NCBI GenBank assembly: GCA_024278775.1
Contig: JAJRSP010000180.1
Span: 1 to 44,656 of the forward strand
Length of the DNA stretch: 44,656 nt
Origin: Planctomycetota bacterium
GTDB taxonomy: Bacteria; Planctomycetota; Phycisphaerae; UBA1845
Direction of reading: 5' to 3'
Of this stretch, positions 1 through 7,992 are shown piece after piece. The number at the start of each line of letters is the position of its first letter. The stretch's first letter is position 1. The notes beneath the pieces are model-generated. The model ran no database searches and was not told the origin of the DNA. It saw only the letters and a program-made list of their open reading frames with translations. The translations under genes were made by a program, and so were the position numbers.

Positions 1-81
1 GACCGACTGTTTCTCTCGACGCAAGGCCACAGCCAACTCCTTCGCTGCACCATCTCGCGTTACCGTCAAAGGTGTTCTCAT
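1..81 (-). CDS. N-terminus of an unidentified protein, cut by the left edge
   Basis: An ATG at 81-79 opens a minus-strand frame with no stop through base 1, giving 27 residues that begin MRTPLTVTRDGAAKELA. A good ribosome binding site, GGAGG, lies eight bases upstream of the ATG, which is the main reason to call it. It follows the response regulator gene on the same strand after a gap of about 250 bases. The 27 residues are charged and show no signal peptide. No family can be named from so short a piece. Confidence 0.55.
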   Translation of the reverse strand, partial: MRTPLTVTRDGAAKELAVALRREKQSV

Positions 82-327
82 AAGACAAGCCTCCATGCTT
101 GAACACCATCTTTATCGGCATATTTATGCTAGATTCAGTATAATACTCACCACCCCGTCTCCCCGTGGCGATCCGGATTCTGTGAGGCAGGGTGTCGCTC
201 GTGACGCGCCACGCGATGACCGACCCCACCACCACGCCCACCATCGCCCAGGCCACGCACCGACGCAATGTCTTGGTTGACGCGATGAACATGTCGGAAC
301 TCGTGAGGGCGTACCTCCGTACGAACG
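82..327. other. Intergenic spacer with an AT-rich island
   Basis: The spacer separates the response regulator stop from the partial gene at the left edge. An AT-rich island at 110-150 contains TATACT on the minus strand (142-137), which could be a -10 element for the partial gene, but no matching -35 box is visible. Open frames here have no coding character. Confidence 0.35.
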
Positions 328-1704
328 CTACCGCAGACCATACTCGCTCAGCTTGCGATAGAGCGTCCGCGCACCGATACCCAGCGCCTTGGCCGTTCGT
401 TCCCGATTGCCCCCGAACATGCGAAGCGTGTTCATGATGTGCAGCTTTTCCACGTCGGCCATGGTCATACCGGCCAGGTTCGGCGGACCAGCCGCCACAA
501 GATCCGTCGTCGCCCGAAGCGTATCGGGAAGCCCCTCGCCCGACAACACCGACCCCTCATCCTCCACACACATTTGCGAGACGACGTTTCGCAGCTCCCG
601 CACGTTGCCCGGCCAGTTGTAGTTGACCAACTTGCGCATGATGTCCGGCGCGACACTCTCGAAGTTCGTCTCCAACTCTTTGTTGGACTGTTGCATGAAA
701 TGCTTCACGAGTACGGGGATGTCCTCGCGACGCTGCCGGAGCGCCGGCACACGAAGCGCACCTTGGGCATGCAATCGGTACAACAAGTCCTCACGAAACT
801 GCCCCGTGCGTACCAACTCCTGCAAATCACGATTCGTGGCCGCCACGAAACGTACGTCGAAGTACTGCGTGTCATTTGACCCCACGGGCAATACCTCGCC
901 GGTCTCCAACGTGCGCAGAAGTTTCGCCTGCATCAGCATCGGCATGTCACCGATCTCATCCAGAAAAATCGTCCCCCCGTCGCCCGATTGAATCAGCCCC
1001 TTGCGATCCACCACCGCGCCGGTGAACGCGCCCTTCACATGTCCGAACAGCTCGCTCTCCAGAAGGGTCTCGCTCACCGCCGCACAGTTCAGCACTTTGA
1101 ACGGCTTGCCCGCTCTCGGCGAGTTATGATGAATCGCCAGAGCGAACAGCTCCTTCCCCGTTCCCGTCTCACCAACGATCAACACCGTGCTCTTGCTTCG
1201 AGCGATCTTTTTGAGCCGTTTGATCTCGCGTAGGATGATCTCGGACTTGCCGATGATGCCGCAGAACTCAAAGGCTTCGTCCAACTCCTCCTTAAGTTCA
1301 CGCACACTCCGCGCGGCCAGCGCCTGCTGGGCGGCCCGCTGCACCTTGTCCCGTAACACGTCAATGTCGATCGGCTTGATGAGGTAGTCGTACGCGCGAT
1401 GTTCGCTTTCCTGGCTGAGCGCGTCTCGGGCGAGTTCTTCACTGCCGTAGGCTGTGATGAGGATCACCTCGGTCTCCGGACGGGCGCGCTTGGCCATGTG
1501 GAGCACGTCCATACCGTTGAGCTTGCCTCCGAGACGGTAGTCCGTCACAACCACGTCGGGAGCCCGTTGTCGGATGGAAGCGTCGGCCGCCTCCGCACCG
1601 TCGACCACATTGCAGGCGTAGTCCGACCGGCGCAGCGCCTCGGCGATCGCCTCGCCGTGAGCCACCTCATCCTCCACAATCAATACGAACGCGGTGTTTC
1701 TCAT
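328..1704 (-). CDS. Sigma-54-dependent response regulator (NtrC family)
   Basis: Cytoplasmic transcription activator that, once phosphorylated, remodels sigma-54 RNA polymerase. The 458 residues have the full NtrC layout: receiver domain 1-125 with the phosphoacceptor Asp55 in VVTDYRL, AAA+ domain about 148-380 with Walker A GETGTGKE (178-185), the sigma-54 contact loop GAFTGA (225-230), Walker B GGTIFLDE and the arginine-finger region, then a Fis-type helix-turn-helix at the end (NRERTAKALGIGARTLYRKL). The histidine kinase gene lies 106 bases upstream on the same strand, so the two form a cognate pair. Target genes cannot be told from the sequence. The start is the only ATG ahead of the conserved receiver strand. 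Confidence 0.95.
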   Translation of the reverse strand: MRNTAFVLIVEDEVAHGEAIAEALRRSDYACNVVDGAEAADASIRQRAPDVVVTDYRLGGKLNGMDVLHMAKRARPETEVILITAYGSEELARDALSQESEHRAYDYLIKPIDIDVLRDKVQRAAQQALAARSVRELKEELDEAFEFCGIIGKSEIILREIKRLKKIARSKSTVLIVGETGTGKELFALAIHHNSPRAGKPFKVLNCAAVSETLLESELFGHVKGAFTGAVVDRKGLIQSGDGGTIFLDEIGDMPMLMQAKLLRTLETGEVLPVGSNDTQYFDVRFVAATNRDLQELVRTGQFREDLLYRLHAQGALRVPALRQRREDIPVLVKHFMQQSNKELETNFESVAPDIMRKLVNYNWPGNVRELRNVVSQMCVEDEGSVLSGEGLPDTLRATTDLVAAGPPNLAGMTMADVEKLHIMNTLRMFGGNRERTAKALGIGARTLYRKLSEYGLR

Positions 1705-1810
1705 ACGCGAAGTATTCTAAACCAAAAAGGGGTCGAAGGGGCAACCGCCACAAATCGCCTCCATTCCGAAACCGACCGACGCTACGATCTCCGTATGCCC
1801 TTCCCCCGCG

Positions 1811-2539
1811 TCAAACACCCTCGGGACCGAGCGGCAGACGTACGACGAAGGTCGTACCCGTGCCGACCTCGCTTGATACGCTCAGGGTACCGCCGTGCTC
1901 CTCGATGATTCGCTTCGTCAACGACAACCCCAAGCCGGTCCCCGACGCCTTGCCGGAGAAAAACGGCTTGAAAATCCTGTCTCGATCCTCCGGAGCGATA
2001 CCGACGCCGGTATCAGCCACCGACACCACGGCCCAGTCACCCTCCCGTGAGGACGCGCAAGTCAACGTACCTCCTTGAGGCATGGCGTCCTTGGCGTTGA
2101 CCACCAAGTTGAGTAGCGCCTGGCTCAGCAGCTTTTCGTCCACAGGACAAATCAACGACGACGTAGCAAACGTCTTGCACATCCGCACACCCTGGCTTGT
2201 CGCCATCGGCTCGAAGAACTCGATCAAACGGTCCAAGACCGCGTTCAAGTCAATCGGAATGCGGTCGAGCTCCCGTGGACCGGTCAGGTTCAGAAAATCA
2301 TCAAACAGCGCCTGCAAACGCTCCGCTTCATGTCGAAGCACATCCACCTTCAATAGCGCACGGCGCCGAACGTCCTCGAAACCCACACCCTCCTCCGAGA
2401 GATCTTCCGCGAGAAGCTTCAGGTTTACCATCAGAGTCGATAGCGGGTTACGCAGCTCATGCGCCAGGCCGCCGGCCAACTCGGCAAGCTGAGCCACCGT
2501 CTGCGCCTTCGCATCGTGTGTGTCTCGCTCTTCGGTCAT
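1811..2539 (-). CDS. Soluble sensor histidine kinase
   Basis: Cytoplasmic two-component sensor kinase of 242 residues. The HisKA dimerisation domain lies at about 10-80 with the phosphorylated His27 in AHELRNPLS. The ATPase domain follows with N box NLVVNAKDA, G1 box DTGVGIAP, an FKPFFS F box and G2 box GTGLGLS. There is no membrane segment and no PAS or GAF domain: only about 15 residues precede the kinase core, so the input must come from a partner protein or the extreme N-terminus. It sits 106 bases upstream of the NtrC-type regulator, its likely phosphotransfer partner, and 151 bases downstream of pnp. The ribosome binding site is weak. Confidence 0.93.
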   Translation of the reverse strand: MTEERDTHDAKAQTVAQLAELAGGLAHELRNPLSTLMVNLKLLAEDLSEEGVGFEDVRRRALLKVDVLRHEAERLQALFDDFLNLTGPRELDRIPIDLNAVLDRLIEFFEPMATSQGVRMCKTFATSSLICPVDEKLLSQALLNLVVNAKDAMPQGGTLTCASSREGDWAVVSVADTGVGIAPEDRDRIFKPFFSGKASGTGLGLSLTKRIIEEHGGTLSVSSEVGTGTTFVVRLPLGPEGV

Positions 2540-2690
2540 GCGCCAGGCTCAACCATACCAAGTGGGCAACATGCAAACGGGACCGGCTCGTCACCGAACC
2601 GATCCCGTCGCCACTGCCTTGACTCGTCTTCGTCGGCGTCAACACGCCCACACGCCGACGATGTCATTTGACCTGCAAAAGGTCCGCCGC

Positions 2691-4805
2691 CTATTGGCTG
2701 ACCGGTTCTTCCTGTTCTTCCATCATGACGGCCTTGCGGGACAACTTGATCCGACCCTGGTCATCCACCGCAATCACTTTCACACGGACCTCCTCACCAA
2801 TCTTCACGACGTCGGCCGCAGATTTGACGTAATCCGTATCCAACTCGCTGATGTGACAAAGGCCGTCCTGCCCCGGCGTCAACTCGATGAACGCGCCGAA
2901 GTCCTTGATACTACTAACTTTACCGTTGTAGGTCTTTCCAACTTTGACCTCAGCCGTTACCGCTTCGATCATCGCAATGGCGTTTTCAGCAGCTCGCATG
3001 TTCGTAGAAGCGACACGAATGGTGCCGTCTTCATCAATCTCGACCCTGGCACCGGTCTCGGCTTCGAGCATCTTGATGTGCTTCCCGCCCGGGCCGATGA
3101 CCTTTCCGATTTTCTCCGGATTGATCTTGATCGTCAGAATGCGCGGTGCGTACTCGCTCGTTTCTTTGCGCGGCGCGGGTAATGCCGTGAGCATCACCTT
3201 GAGGATCTTCATGCGGGTTTCTTTCGCCACCGCCAAGGTCTCGATGATCATCTCTTGCGAGATCATGCGTCCCTTGAGATCAAGTTGGATCGCCGTGATG
3301 CCCCGTTGGGTGCCGGCGACCTTGAAGTCCATCATACCGAAATGATCTTCTTCACCGAGAATATCCACAACGAGCTTTTGTTCGCCACCAAACTCAAACA
3401 TGCCGATCGAGATACCCGCGACCGGCTGACGAATCGGCACGCCGGCATCCATCAACGCCAAACACCCGGCACACACCGACGCCATCGAGCTCGATCCGTT
3501 CGATTCCATGATCTCCGACACGAGGCGAATGGTGTACGGAAACGCGTCCGGCGAGGGCAACACCCACTCCAACGCCTTTTCCGCAAGATTGCCGTGTCCG
3601 ATCTCACGCCGGCTTGTCGCACCGAGACGACGCACCTCACCGACGCACATCGGCGGGAAGTTATAATGCAGCATGAACTTTTTGCTGTATTCTTCGGACA
3701 ACCCATCGACAATTTGCTCGTCTCGACCGGTACCCAACGTCGTGATGCAAAGTGCCTGCGTCTCGCCGCGCTGGAACAACGCCGAACCATGCACACGCGG
3801 CAGAATACCCACCTCACCCTCCAACGGGCGGAGATCGAGCGGCTGGCGTCCATCCGACCGGATGTTCTCCTTAACAACCATCTCAGAGACGATCTCTTGC
3901 TGAAGGGAATCCAGCACGTCGCCGACGATGCCCCAACCATACTCCGGTTCCGTGTCGGCATCCTCGGGGCAGTACGTTTCCTTGATGTCAGCCTTAATCT
4001 CTTTGAGTGCCGCGTTGCGGTCCTGCTTACCGACGATGCCGCGCGCCTCGCGGAGTCGCTTGCCAAACTTGCGGCTCATGTCGGATTTGAGACCGGACGT
4101 ATCGGTCGGTGTCGGAATGATCTTCTCCGTGCCCACCTTGTCGGCCAGCTCTTGGATAAAAGCCACCACGTCCTTGACAGTCTTGGTCGCCAACTCGATC
4201 GCACCGGCGACAACGTCCTCCGGAAGCTCCTTGGCCCCCACCTCAATCATGTTGAGCCCGTCCTTGTGACCGGCGGCCACAAGCTCCAGCGTGCTACATT
4301 CCATCTGTGCGAACGTCGGGTTCACTACATACTCGCCGTCCACGTACCCGATGCGGCACGCACCAATCGGACCATCAAACGGCAGAGAGGAAATGGACAG
4401 TGCCGCGGAGGCGGAAATCATCGCGAGGATGTCACCGTCGTTCTCCTGATCCGTCGCCAGCACCATCGTTTGCAAGAGCACTTCGTCATAAAAACGATCG
4501 GGAAACAGCGGACGGATCGGCCGGTCGATCATCCGCATCGTGAGGATTTCCTTCTGGGTGGGTCGCGCCTCGCGTTTGAAAAAACCGCCCGGAAACTTAC
4601 CGGCCGCGTACGTCTTCTCACGATAGTCCGCCGTCAGCGGGAAGAAATCCATCCCCGGTCGCCCCGGACCGGTCACCGCTGAGCCAAGAACCACCGTGTC
4701 ACCATAAGTGACGATTACCGTTCCGGCTGCCAATTTTCCAATTCGCCCTGTCTCTATTTTCAGGGTCCGGCCTGCAATTGTCCGTTCTACTACGTGCTGT
4801 TCCAT
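2691..4805 (-). CDS. pnp: Polyribonucleotide nucleotidyltransferase (PNPase)
   Basis: 3'-to-5' phosphorolytic exoribonuclease of mRNA turnover. The 704 residues are close to the usual length and carry the full set of domains: two RNase PH domains (about 1-220 and 310-545) joined by a helical linker, a KH domain with KIGKVIGPGGKHIKMLE, and a C-terminal S1 domain (VGKTYNGKVSSIKDFGAFIEL ... GLCHISEL). The second PH core carries the FNFPP-like stretch and conserved GEVRRLG and GHGNLAE motifs. It follows rpsO on the same strand, the classical rpsO-pnp order, though the spacer here is long (334 bases). A GAGGT ribosome binding site lies ahead of the ATG. Confidence 0.98.
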   Translation of the reverse strand: MEQHVVERTIAGRTLKIETGRIGKLAAGTVIVTYGDTVVLGSAVTGPGRPGMDFFPLTADYREKTYAAGKFPGGFFKREARPTQKEILTMRMIDRPIRPLFPDRFYDEVLLQTMVLATDQENDGDILAMISASAALSISSLPFDGPIGACRIGYVDGEYVVNPTFAQMECSTLELVAAGHKDGLNMIEVGAKELPEDVVAGAIELATKTVKDVVAFIQELADKVGTEKIIPTPTDTSGLKSDMSRKFGKRLREARGIVGKQDRNAALKEIKADIKETYCPEDADTEPEYGWGIVGDVLDSLQQEIVSEMVVKENIRSDGRQPLDLRPLEGEVGILPRVHGSALFQRGETQALCITTLGTGRDEQIVDGLSEEYSKKFMLHYNFPPMCVGEVRRLGATSRREIGHGNLAEKALEWVLPSPDAFPYTIRLVSEIMESNGSSSMASVCAGCLALMDAGVPIRQPVAGISIGMFEFGGEQKLVVDILGEEDHFGMMDFKVAGTQRGITAIQLDLKGRMISQEMIIETLAVAKETRMKILKVMLTALPAPRKETSEYAPRILTIKINPEKIGKVIGPGGKHIKMLEAETGARVEIDEDGTIRVASTNMRAAENAIAMIEAVTAEVKVGKTYNGKVSSIKDFGAFIELTPGQDGLCHISELDTDYVKSAADVVKIGEEVRVKVIAVDDQGRIKLSRKAVMMEEQEEPVSQ

Positions 4806-5139
4806 CTTAGTCCAACCTCATACCTAACCTGCCAACCTGTCTTCTCATCCGACACATCAATCACAACATTCGGCGCTGCCCGGCCCCATTGCCGAACCCG
4901 ACGCCCAGTTCTATTTCAGTTCTATTTCTTTACCGGCGTATCTCTTCATCAGCCCACATCTTTGTTATCGGGAAAATCCTGCTCACTAGATCGACCGGGT
5001 GGGCCGCGCGGGGCCAAACAAAGACAAACCACGAACCTCCGGTAGCACCAATCGTAACTTCCGGCGCGCCGACCCGAGTCCGCAGAAATGGTATACACCA
5101 AAAGGAGGGTGCGCACCTCAAGAAACGCACGCGAGGCGG
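4806..5139. other. Spacer between rpsO and pnp
   Basis: This 334-base spacer probably forms the pnp leader. A near-perfect direct repeat of AGTTCTATTTC occurs at about 4911-4928. In other bacteria the rpsO-pnp leader folds into a hairpin cleaved by RNase III that lets PNPase control its own mRNA; I see GC-rich self-complementary stretches (for example GGCGCGCC at about 5062-5069) but no single convincing long stem. Small open frames across it look like chance. Confidence 0.4.
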
Positions 5140-5409
5140 TTACTTACGTATGCCGAGACGACCAATGACCGTCTTGTAACGAGCGGGATCCTTCCGGGTC
5201 AAATACTTCAGTAGCGCCGCGCGCCGACCCACCATCTTCAAAAGCCCGCGTCGCGCCGCGTGGTCCTTCTTGTTGGCCCGGAGATGCTCGGTCAGGTACT
5301 GAATACGCCCGGAGAGTAGCGCGATCTGAACCTCAGGCGAACCCGTGTCGCCGTCATGCGTGCGGTAATCGCCAATCACGCCCTGCCTTGCTTCGACCGT
5401 CATCGTCAT
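5140..5409 (-). CDS. rpsO: 30S ribosomal protein S15
   Basis: Primary 16S rRNA-binding protein of the small-subunit platform. The 89 residues match the family length exactly and carry its signatures: [45 protein letters not shown] and the terminal RY-x-x-x-I-x-x-L-G-I-R-K. Two in-phase ATG codons (5409 and 5403) are possible; the first gives the standard length and has a GGGAAG ribosome binding site about ten bases upstream. It is followed on the same strand by pnp. Confidence 0.98.
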   Translation of the reverse strand: MTMTVEARQGVIGDYRTHDGDTGSPEVQIALLSGRIQYLTEHLRANKKDHAARRGLLKMVGRRAALLKYLTRKDPARYKTVIGRLGIRK

Positions 5410-5729
5410 CGTTTCAAATCTTCCCAGGTCTCATGGCCCGCAGCGCCGGGACTCCCACCGTCCCGCTCATCCGCCGTGACCCTAACCATCTACCAAACAA
5501 GCTGTTACGCAAGAACACCACATCTGTGAATCTCGACGCGAGGACTCTACCGTAATTCCACCCCCCACGCAACCCATCCCATAGCCCCGATAAACCGGGC
5601 GTATGGCGGAATCGGCGACAGCAGCCAGCGGTAAGGCCGGGAGAAACTCCAGCCCGATCGTTGGTGCCGCCCCGTGTGCCTTGCACCCGCCAATGCCTGC
5701 TATGTCGGCATCAGACTCACTATCGACCG
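5410..5729. other. Spacer between rho and rpsO
   Basis: A 320-base spacer that must hold the end of the rho transcript and the rpsO leader. No intrinsic terminator with a U-run is visible after rho. The rpsO-proximal part (5410-5540) is a plausible leader of about 130 bases. The small minus-strand frame at 5414-5686 has no recognisable protein character. Confidence 0.4.
5544..5572 (-). promoter_or_regulatory. Possible promoter of rpsO
   Basis: On the minus strand TTGCGT (5572-5567) and TAGAGT (5549-5544) are separated by exactly 17 bases and resemble the vegetative -35 and -10 boxes. Transcription would start about 130 bases before rpsO. Both boxes are imperfect, so this is a candidate only. 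Confidence 0.3.
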
Positions 5730-6857
5730 CTACCTCACACCCTGGCGCGCGACCGTCTGGATCAACTCCGCGTTCGTCGGGTAGCGATTTATCATGTCGA
5801 GGACCATTTCGATCGAATGGCGTGGTCCCTTTCCGCCAAGGCTCCGCCTCAGCGAATACGAAACCTCCAACGCCTCGGGAGATAGCAACAGCTCCTCTTT
5901 CCGAGTGCCGGAACCCTCCAGATCAATCGCCGGGAAGATCCGCTGGTTGGCGAGTTCGCGCGTGAGCATGATCTCCATATTCCCGGTGCCCTTGAACTCG
6001 TTGAAGATCACGTCGTCCATGCGACTACCCGTTTCGATGAGGGCGCTCGCGATGATGGTCAGCGAGCCGCCACCCTCTATGTTTCTCGCCGCCCCGAAAA
6101 TCGACTTCGGCTCGTTAAGTGCTCGAATGTCAATTCCGCCGGACATCACCCGGCCACTGCTGCGGATGGCCGCATTAAACGCCCGACCCACACGCGTGAG
6201 GGAGTCCAACAGAAGAAACACATCCTGTCCCGTTTCCACGAGCCGCTTGGCCCGCTCGATGATCAGACGCGCAATGCGGACGTGACTGGCAATGTCACTA
6301 TCATTACTGCTGGAGACAACCTGCCCGTCGACGCACTTCCGCATATGCGTCACCTCTTCGGGGCGTTCATCGATCAGGAGCACGATGAGCTTGGCCTCGG
6401 GATGGTTGGCGGCTACACCGGCCGCAAACTGCTGAAGGAGAATCGTCTTTCCCGTACGGGGCGCGGCGACAATCATACCACGCTGACCAAAACCGATGGG
6501 CGTGAGAAGGTCCACGATGCGCATCGCCGGAGGACCGTCCTTGGTTTCCAATCGGATCGGGCGATTCGGATCAATCACCGGCAGATCCTCAAACGGAACA
6601 CGAGCGGGGTAATCGTCAGCCGGAAGCGTATTGATCGTCTCAATCGACTCCAGCTCCGGACCGCGCCGCTTGTGGCTCTTCCCATTGGCTTTGGCTTCGC
6701 CGACGAGTTCCTCTCCGCCACGCAGGTCAAACCGACGACAAATCGCGTCAGGGACGTGAGGGTCAGTGGGCCTCACACGGAAATTATGGGAAGGATCGCG
6801 CAGAACCCCCCCCGACCGGCCATTTGATTCAAAAACACCCGAAACTTGATTAGACAC
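5730..6857 (-). CDS. rho: Transcription termination factor Rho
   Basis: Hexameric RNA helicase that ends transcription. The RecA-type core is complete: Walker A APRTGKT (132-138 from this start), Walker B LIVLLIDERPEEVT, Q-loop LDSLTR and R-loop GGGSLTI region. Ahead of it is a primary RNA-binding cold-shock-type domain (SGVFESNGRSGGVLRDP ... ICRRFDLRGGEE). It lacks the helical Rho_N domain and is about 375 residues, shorter than the usual 420 or so. I take GTG at 6857 as the start because the extra 17 residues given by a GTG at 6908 are Cys/His-rich and unlike any Rho; GGGG lies seven bases before 6857. The start remains uncertain. Confidence 0.95.
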   Translation of the reverse strand: MSNQVSGVFESNGRSGGVLRDPSHNFRVRPTDPHVPDAICRRFDLRGGEELVGEAKANGKSHKRRGPELESIETINTLPADDYPARVPFEDLPVIDPNRPIRLETKDGPPAMRIVDLLTPIGFGQRGMIVAAPRTGKTILLQQFAAGVAANHPEAKLIVLLIDERPEEVTHMRKCVDGQVVSSSNDSDIASHVRIARLIIERAKRLVETGQDVFLLLDSLTRVGRAFNAAIRSSGRVMSGGIDIRALNEPKSIFGAARNIEGGGSLTIIASALIETGSRMDDVIFNEFKGTGNMEIMLTRELANQRIFPAIDLEGSGTRKEELLLSPEALEVSYSLRRSLGGKGPRHSIEMVLDMINRYPTNAELIQTVARQGVR

Positions 6858-7024
6858 GCAGGAACCCCATGTTCGGTGGCAGCTCGTTCTGCCACCATGA
6901 CAGCACACCCGGAACGGACGTTTGCCTCTTACAGCAATACTAGATCAACGCAACCTATGTAGCCCAATGATGTTACGAATGATGCACCGAAGACGAACGG
7001 CACGTTGGCCGAATGGCCCTCATC

Positions 7025-7054
7025 GGGATTACAGCCGGTGCCACGCTGAATCCC
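7025..7054 (-). promoter_or_regulatory. Stem-loop in the rho leader
   Basis: On the minus strand GGGATT-CAGC pairs with GCTG-AATCCC (one bulged base) around a nine-base loop. It lies just after the predicted rho transcription start and about 170 bases before the gene. Rho genes commonly control themselves by termination in a long leader; a role here is inference. Confidence 0.3.
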
Positions 7055-7062
7055 ACCGGTGC

Positions 7063-7090
7063 AGTATACCACGTTGTGACAAAATGAAAA
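7063..7090 (-). promoter_or_regulatory. Probable promoter of rho
   Basis: Minus strand: an extended -10 element TGGTATACT (TATACT at 7068-7063) with TTTTCA (7090-7085) 16 bases upstream as a partial -35. It would give a leader of about 200 bases before rho. Confidence 0.4.
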
Positions 7091-7465
7091 GGACAAAAAT
7101 CTTTTGTAATTGAACCGGATGAGCCCTTGACAAGATCGGAGCGATGTGGAGAATCCGCCGCCTGCTTGATCGGCGTGAGCGGGATCAAGAGTTTGGCTGA
7201 GTCGTCGGCCTGAGATGGTGGCGGTCAAAAGGACTCATGCCACCGGGTAACAGTGCCCGATACTGGGCTACGTGCGTGTGGGACGGTTGGCCACGCCGTG
7301 CTGCACGATGGTTCAGCTGGTGAGGATGGCTGCGAACGACATTCGGCTCAACGGCGCGGAACGAAATGTTGAGTTGGCGCGGTGTCGTTCGAGGGACGCG
7401 TGGTCGTCTCCTTGGTTGTCCGGAAGATCATTGGTTTTTTGATAGATTGGTTTTTCTGCGTGGGA

Positions 7466-7518
7466 AGCGGGGCGTACCCGCTCCTGTTTGTTTGGTGAGG
7501 AACCGGGGTGTAACCCGG
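7466..7518 (+). repeat. Two related stem-loops upstream of the small peptide gene
   Basis: AGCGGG-GCGTA-CCCGCT (7466-7482) and CCGGG-GTGTAA-CCCGG (7503-7518) are perfect short hairpins that share the core CGGGGyGTA(a)CCCG, 36 bases apart. They lie 90-140 bases before the 71-residue peptide gene and could be leader elements of its mRNA. Confidence 0.4.
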
Positions 7519-7609
7519 CGTACGAATGGTTGCATCTTATCTGATCGCGTCATGGCGACGTCGGTCGCGATGGTGAGAGGGCAACTGGATTCCCAAAGGA
7601 GATCATGAG

Positions 7610-7825
7610 ATGCGTAAGCGTACAGTGAAGACAGCGGCGATGGCGATTCTTGCTTCGGGCTGCTTGTTCCAGTTCGGCGGCTGCCTGAACTTCGGCGGTT
7701 TGTTTGGTTCGATCCTTCGGACCGCGCCAACGGCTTTGGCGCTCGAGTACCTGACGGACAACAGTGCCGTTTTCGATCTGTTCCCGGACAGCAGCGCTGA
7801 CACTGCAGCCAATGCGGGCAACTAG
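7610..7825 (+). CDS. Small secreted peptide with QFGGC motif
   Basis: A 71-residue protein. Residues 1-20 look like a signal peptide: basic RKR start, then a hydrophobic run AAMAILASGCLF. Cysteines at 18 and 25 (ASGC, FGGC) make a lipoprotein cleavage possible, but neither is a perfect lipobox. The rest is Gly/Ala-rich with an acidic tail. It has a strong ribosome binding site (AAAGGAG, eight bases before the ATG) and is followed within 80 bases by a perfect intrinsic terminator, so it is an isolated single-gene unit. I recall short proteins of this look from planctomycete genomes, but function is unknown. The neighbours give no hint. Confidence 0.8.
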   Translation: MRKRTVKTAAMAILASGCLFQFGGCLNFGGLFGSILRTAPTALALEYLTDNSAVFDLFPDSSADTAANAGN

Positions 7826-7901
7826 ATCGCGCTGCTAGTTGGAATGGCTCGGTGTTCTCCAAGCTCTCTTGGGGGGCGTCGGGTAGATGTAGTAAATTGG
7901 A

Positions 7902-7938
7902 ACGCAGGGCCGGTTGAAAAATCGGCCCTGCGTTTTTT
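7902..7938 (+). terminator. Intrinsic terminator of the small peptide gene
   Basis: A perfect 11-base-pair stem (ACGCAGGGCCG / CGGCCCTGCGT) around a ten-base loop is followed directly by seven T residues on the plus strand. It is the only classical U-tract terminator seen in the window. Confidence 0.93.
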
Positions 7939-7992
7939 TACCCAACCGGTACCTTCAACCACACATCCGAAGCAACGACCAACCGGAGGATC

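Larger units (their letters stand above)
6858..7609. other. Long divergent spacer between rho and the small peptide gene
   Basis: About 750 bases with no credible gene. The left part carries the rho leader and promoter described separately. On the plus strand a consensus TTGACA lies at 7127-7132 with only a poor -10 (AGAATC at 7150-7155), about 450 bases before the peptide gene. An inverted repeat CTTGATC/GATCAAG with an 11-base loop spans 7165-7189. Two related stem-loops lie at 7466-7518. Frames in this stretch (for example 7366-7608) have no ribosome binding site and no coding look. Confidence 0.45.

Noticed and set aside
3255..4682. 475-residue plus-strand open frame
   Set aside because: It is antisense to pnp, rich in His/Arg as expected for the opposite strand of a GC-rich gene, and has no family features.
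5414..5686. 90-residue minus-strand frame between rho and rpsO
   Set aside because: Composition of Gly/Arg/Trp typical of non-coding GC-rich DNA and it overlaps a likely rpsO promoter and leader.
7025..7075. Possible cobalamin-type riboswitch in the rho leader
   Set aside because: Some GC-rich words looked familiar, but the conserved B12 box and overall layout are absent; only a simple stem-loop is supported.
7366..7608. 80-residue plus-strand frame before the small peptide gene
   Set aside because: No ribosome binding site; it spans the two leader hairpins and ends at the peptide's own ribosome binding site region.
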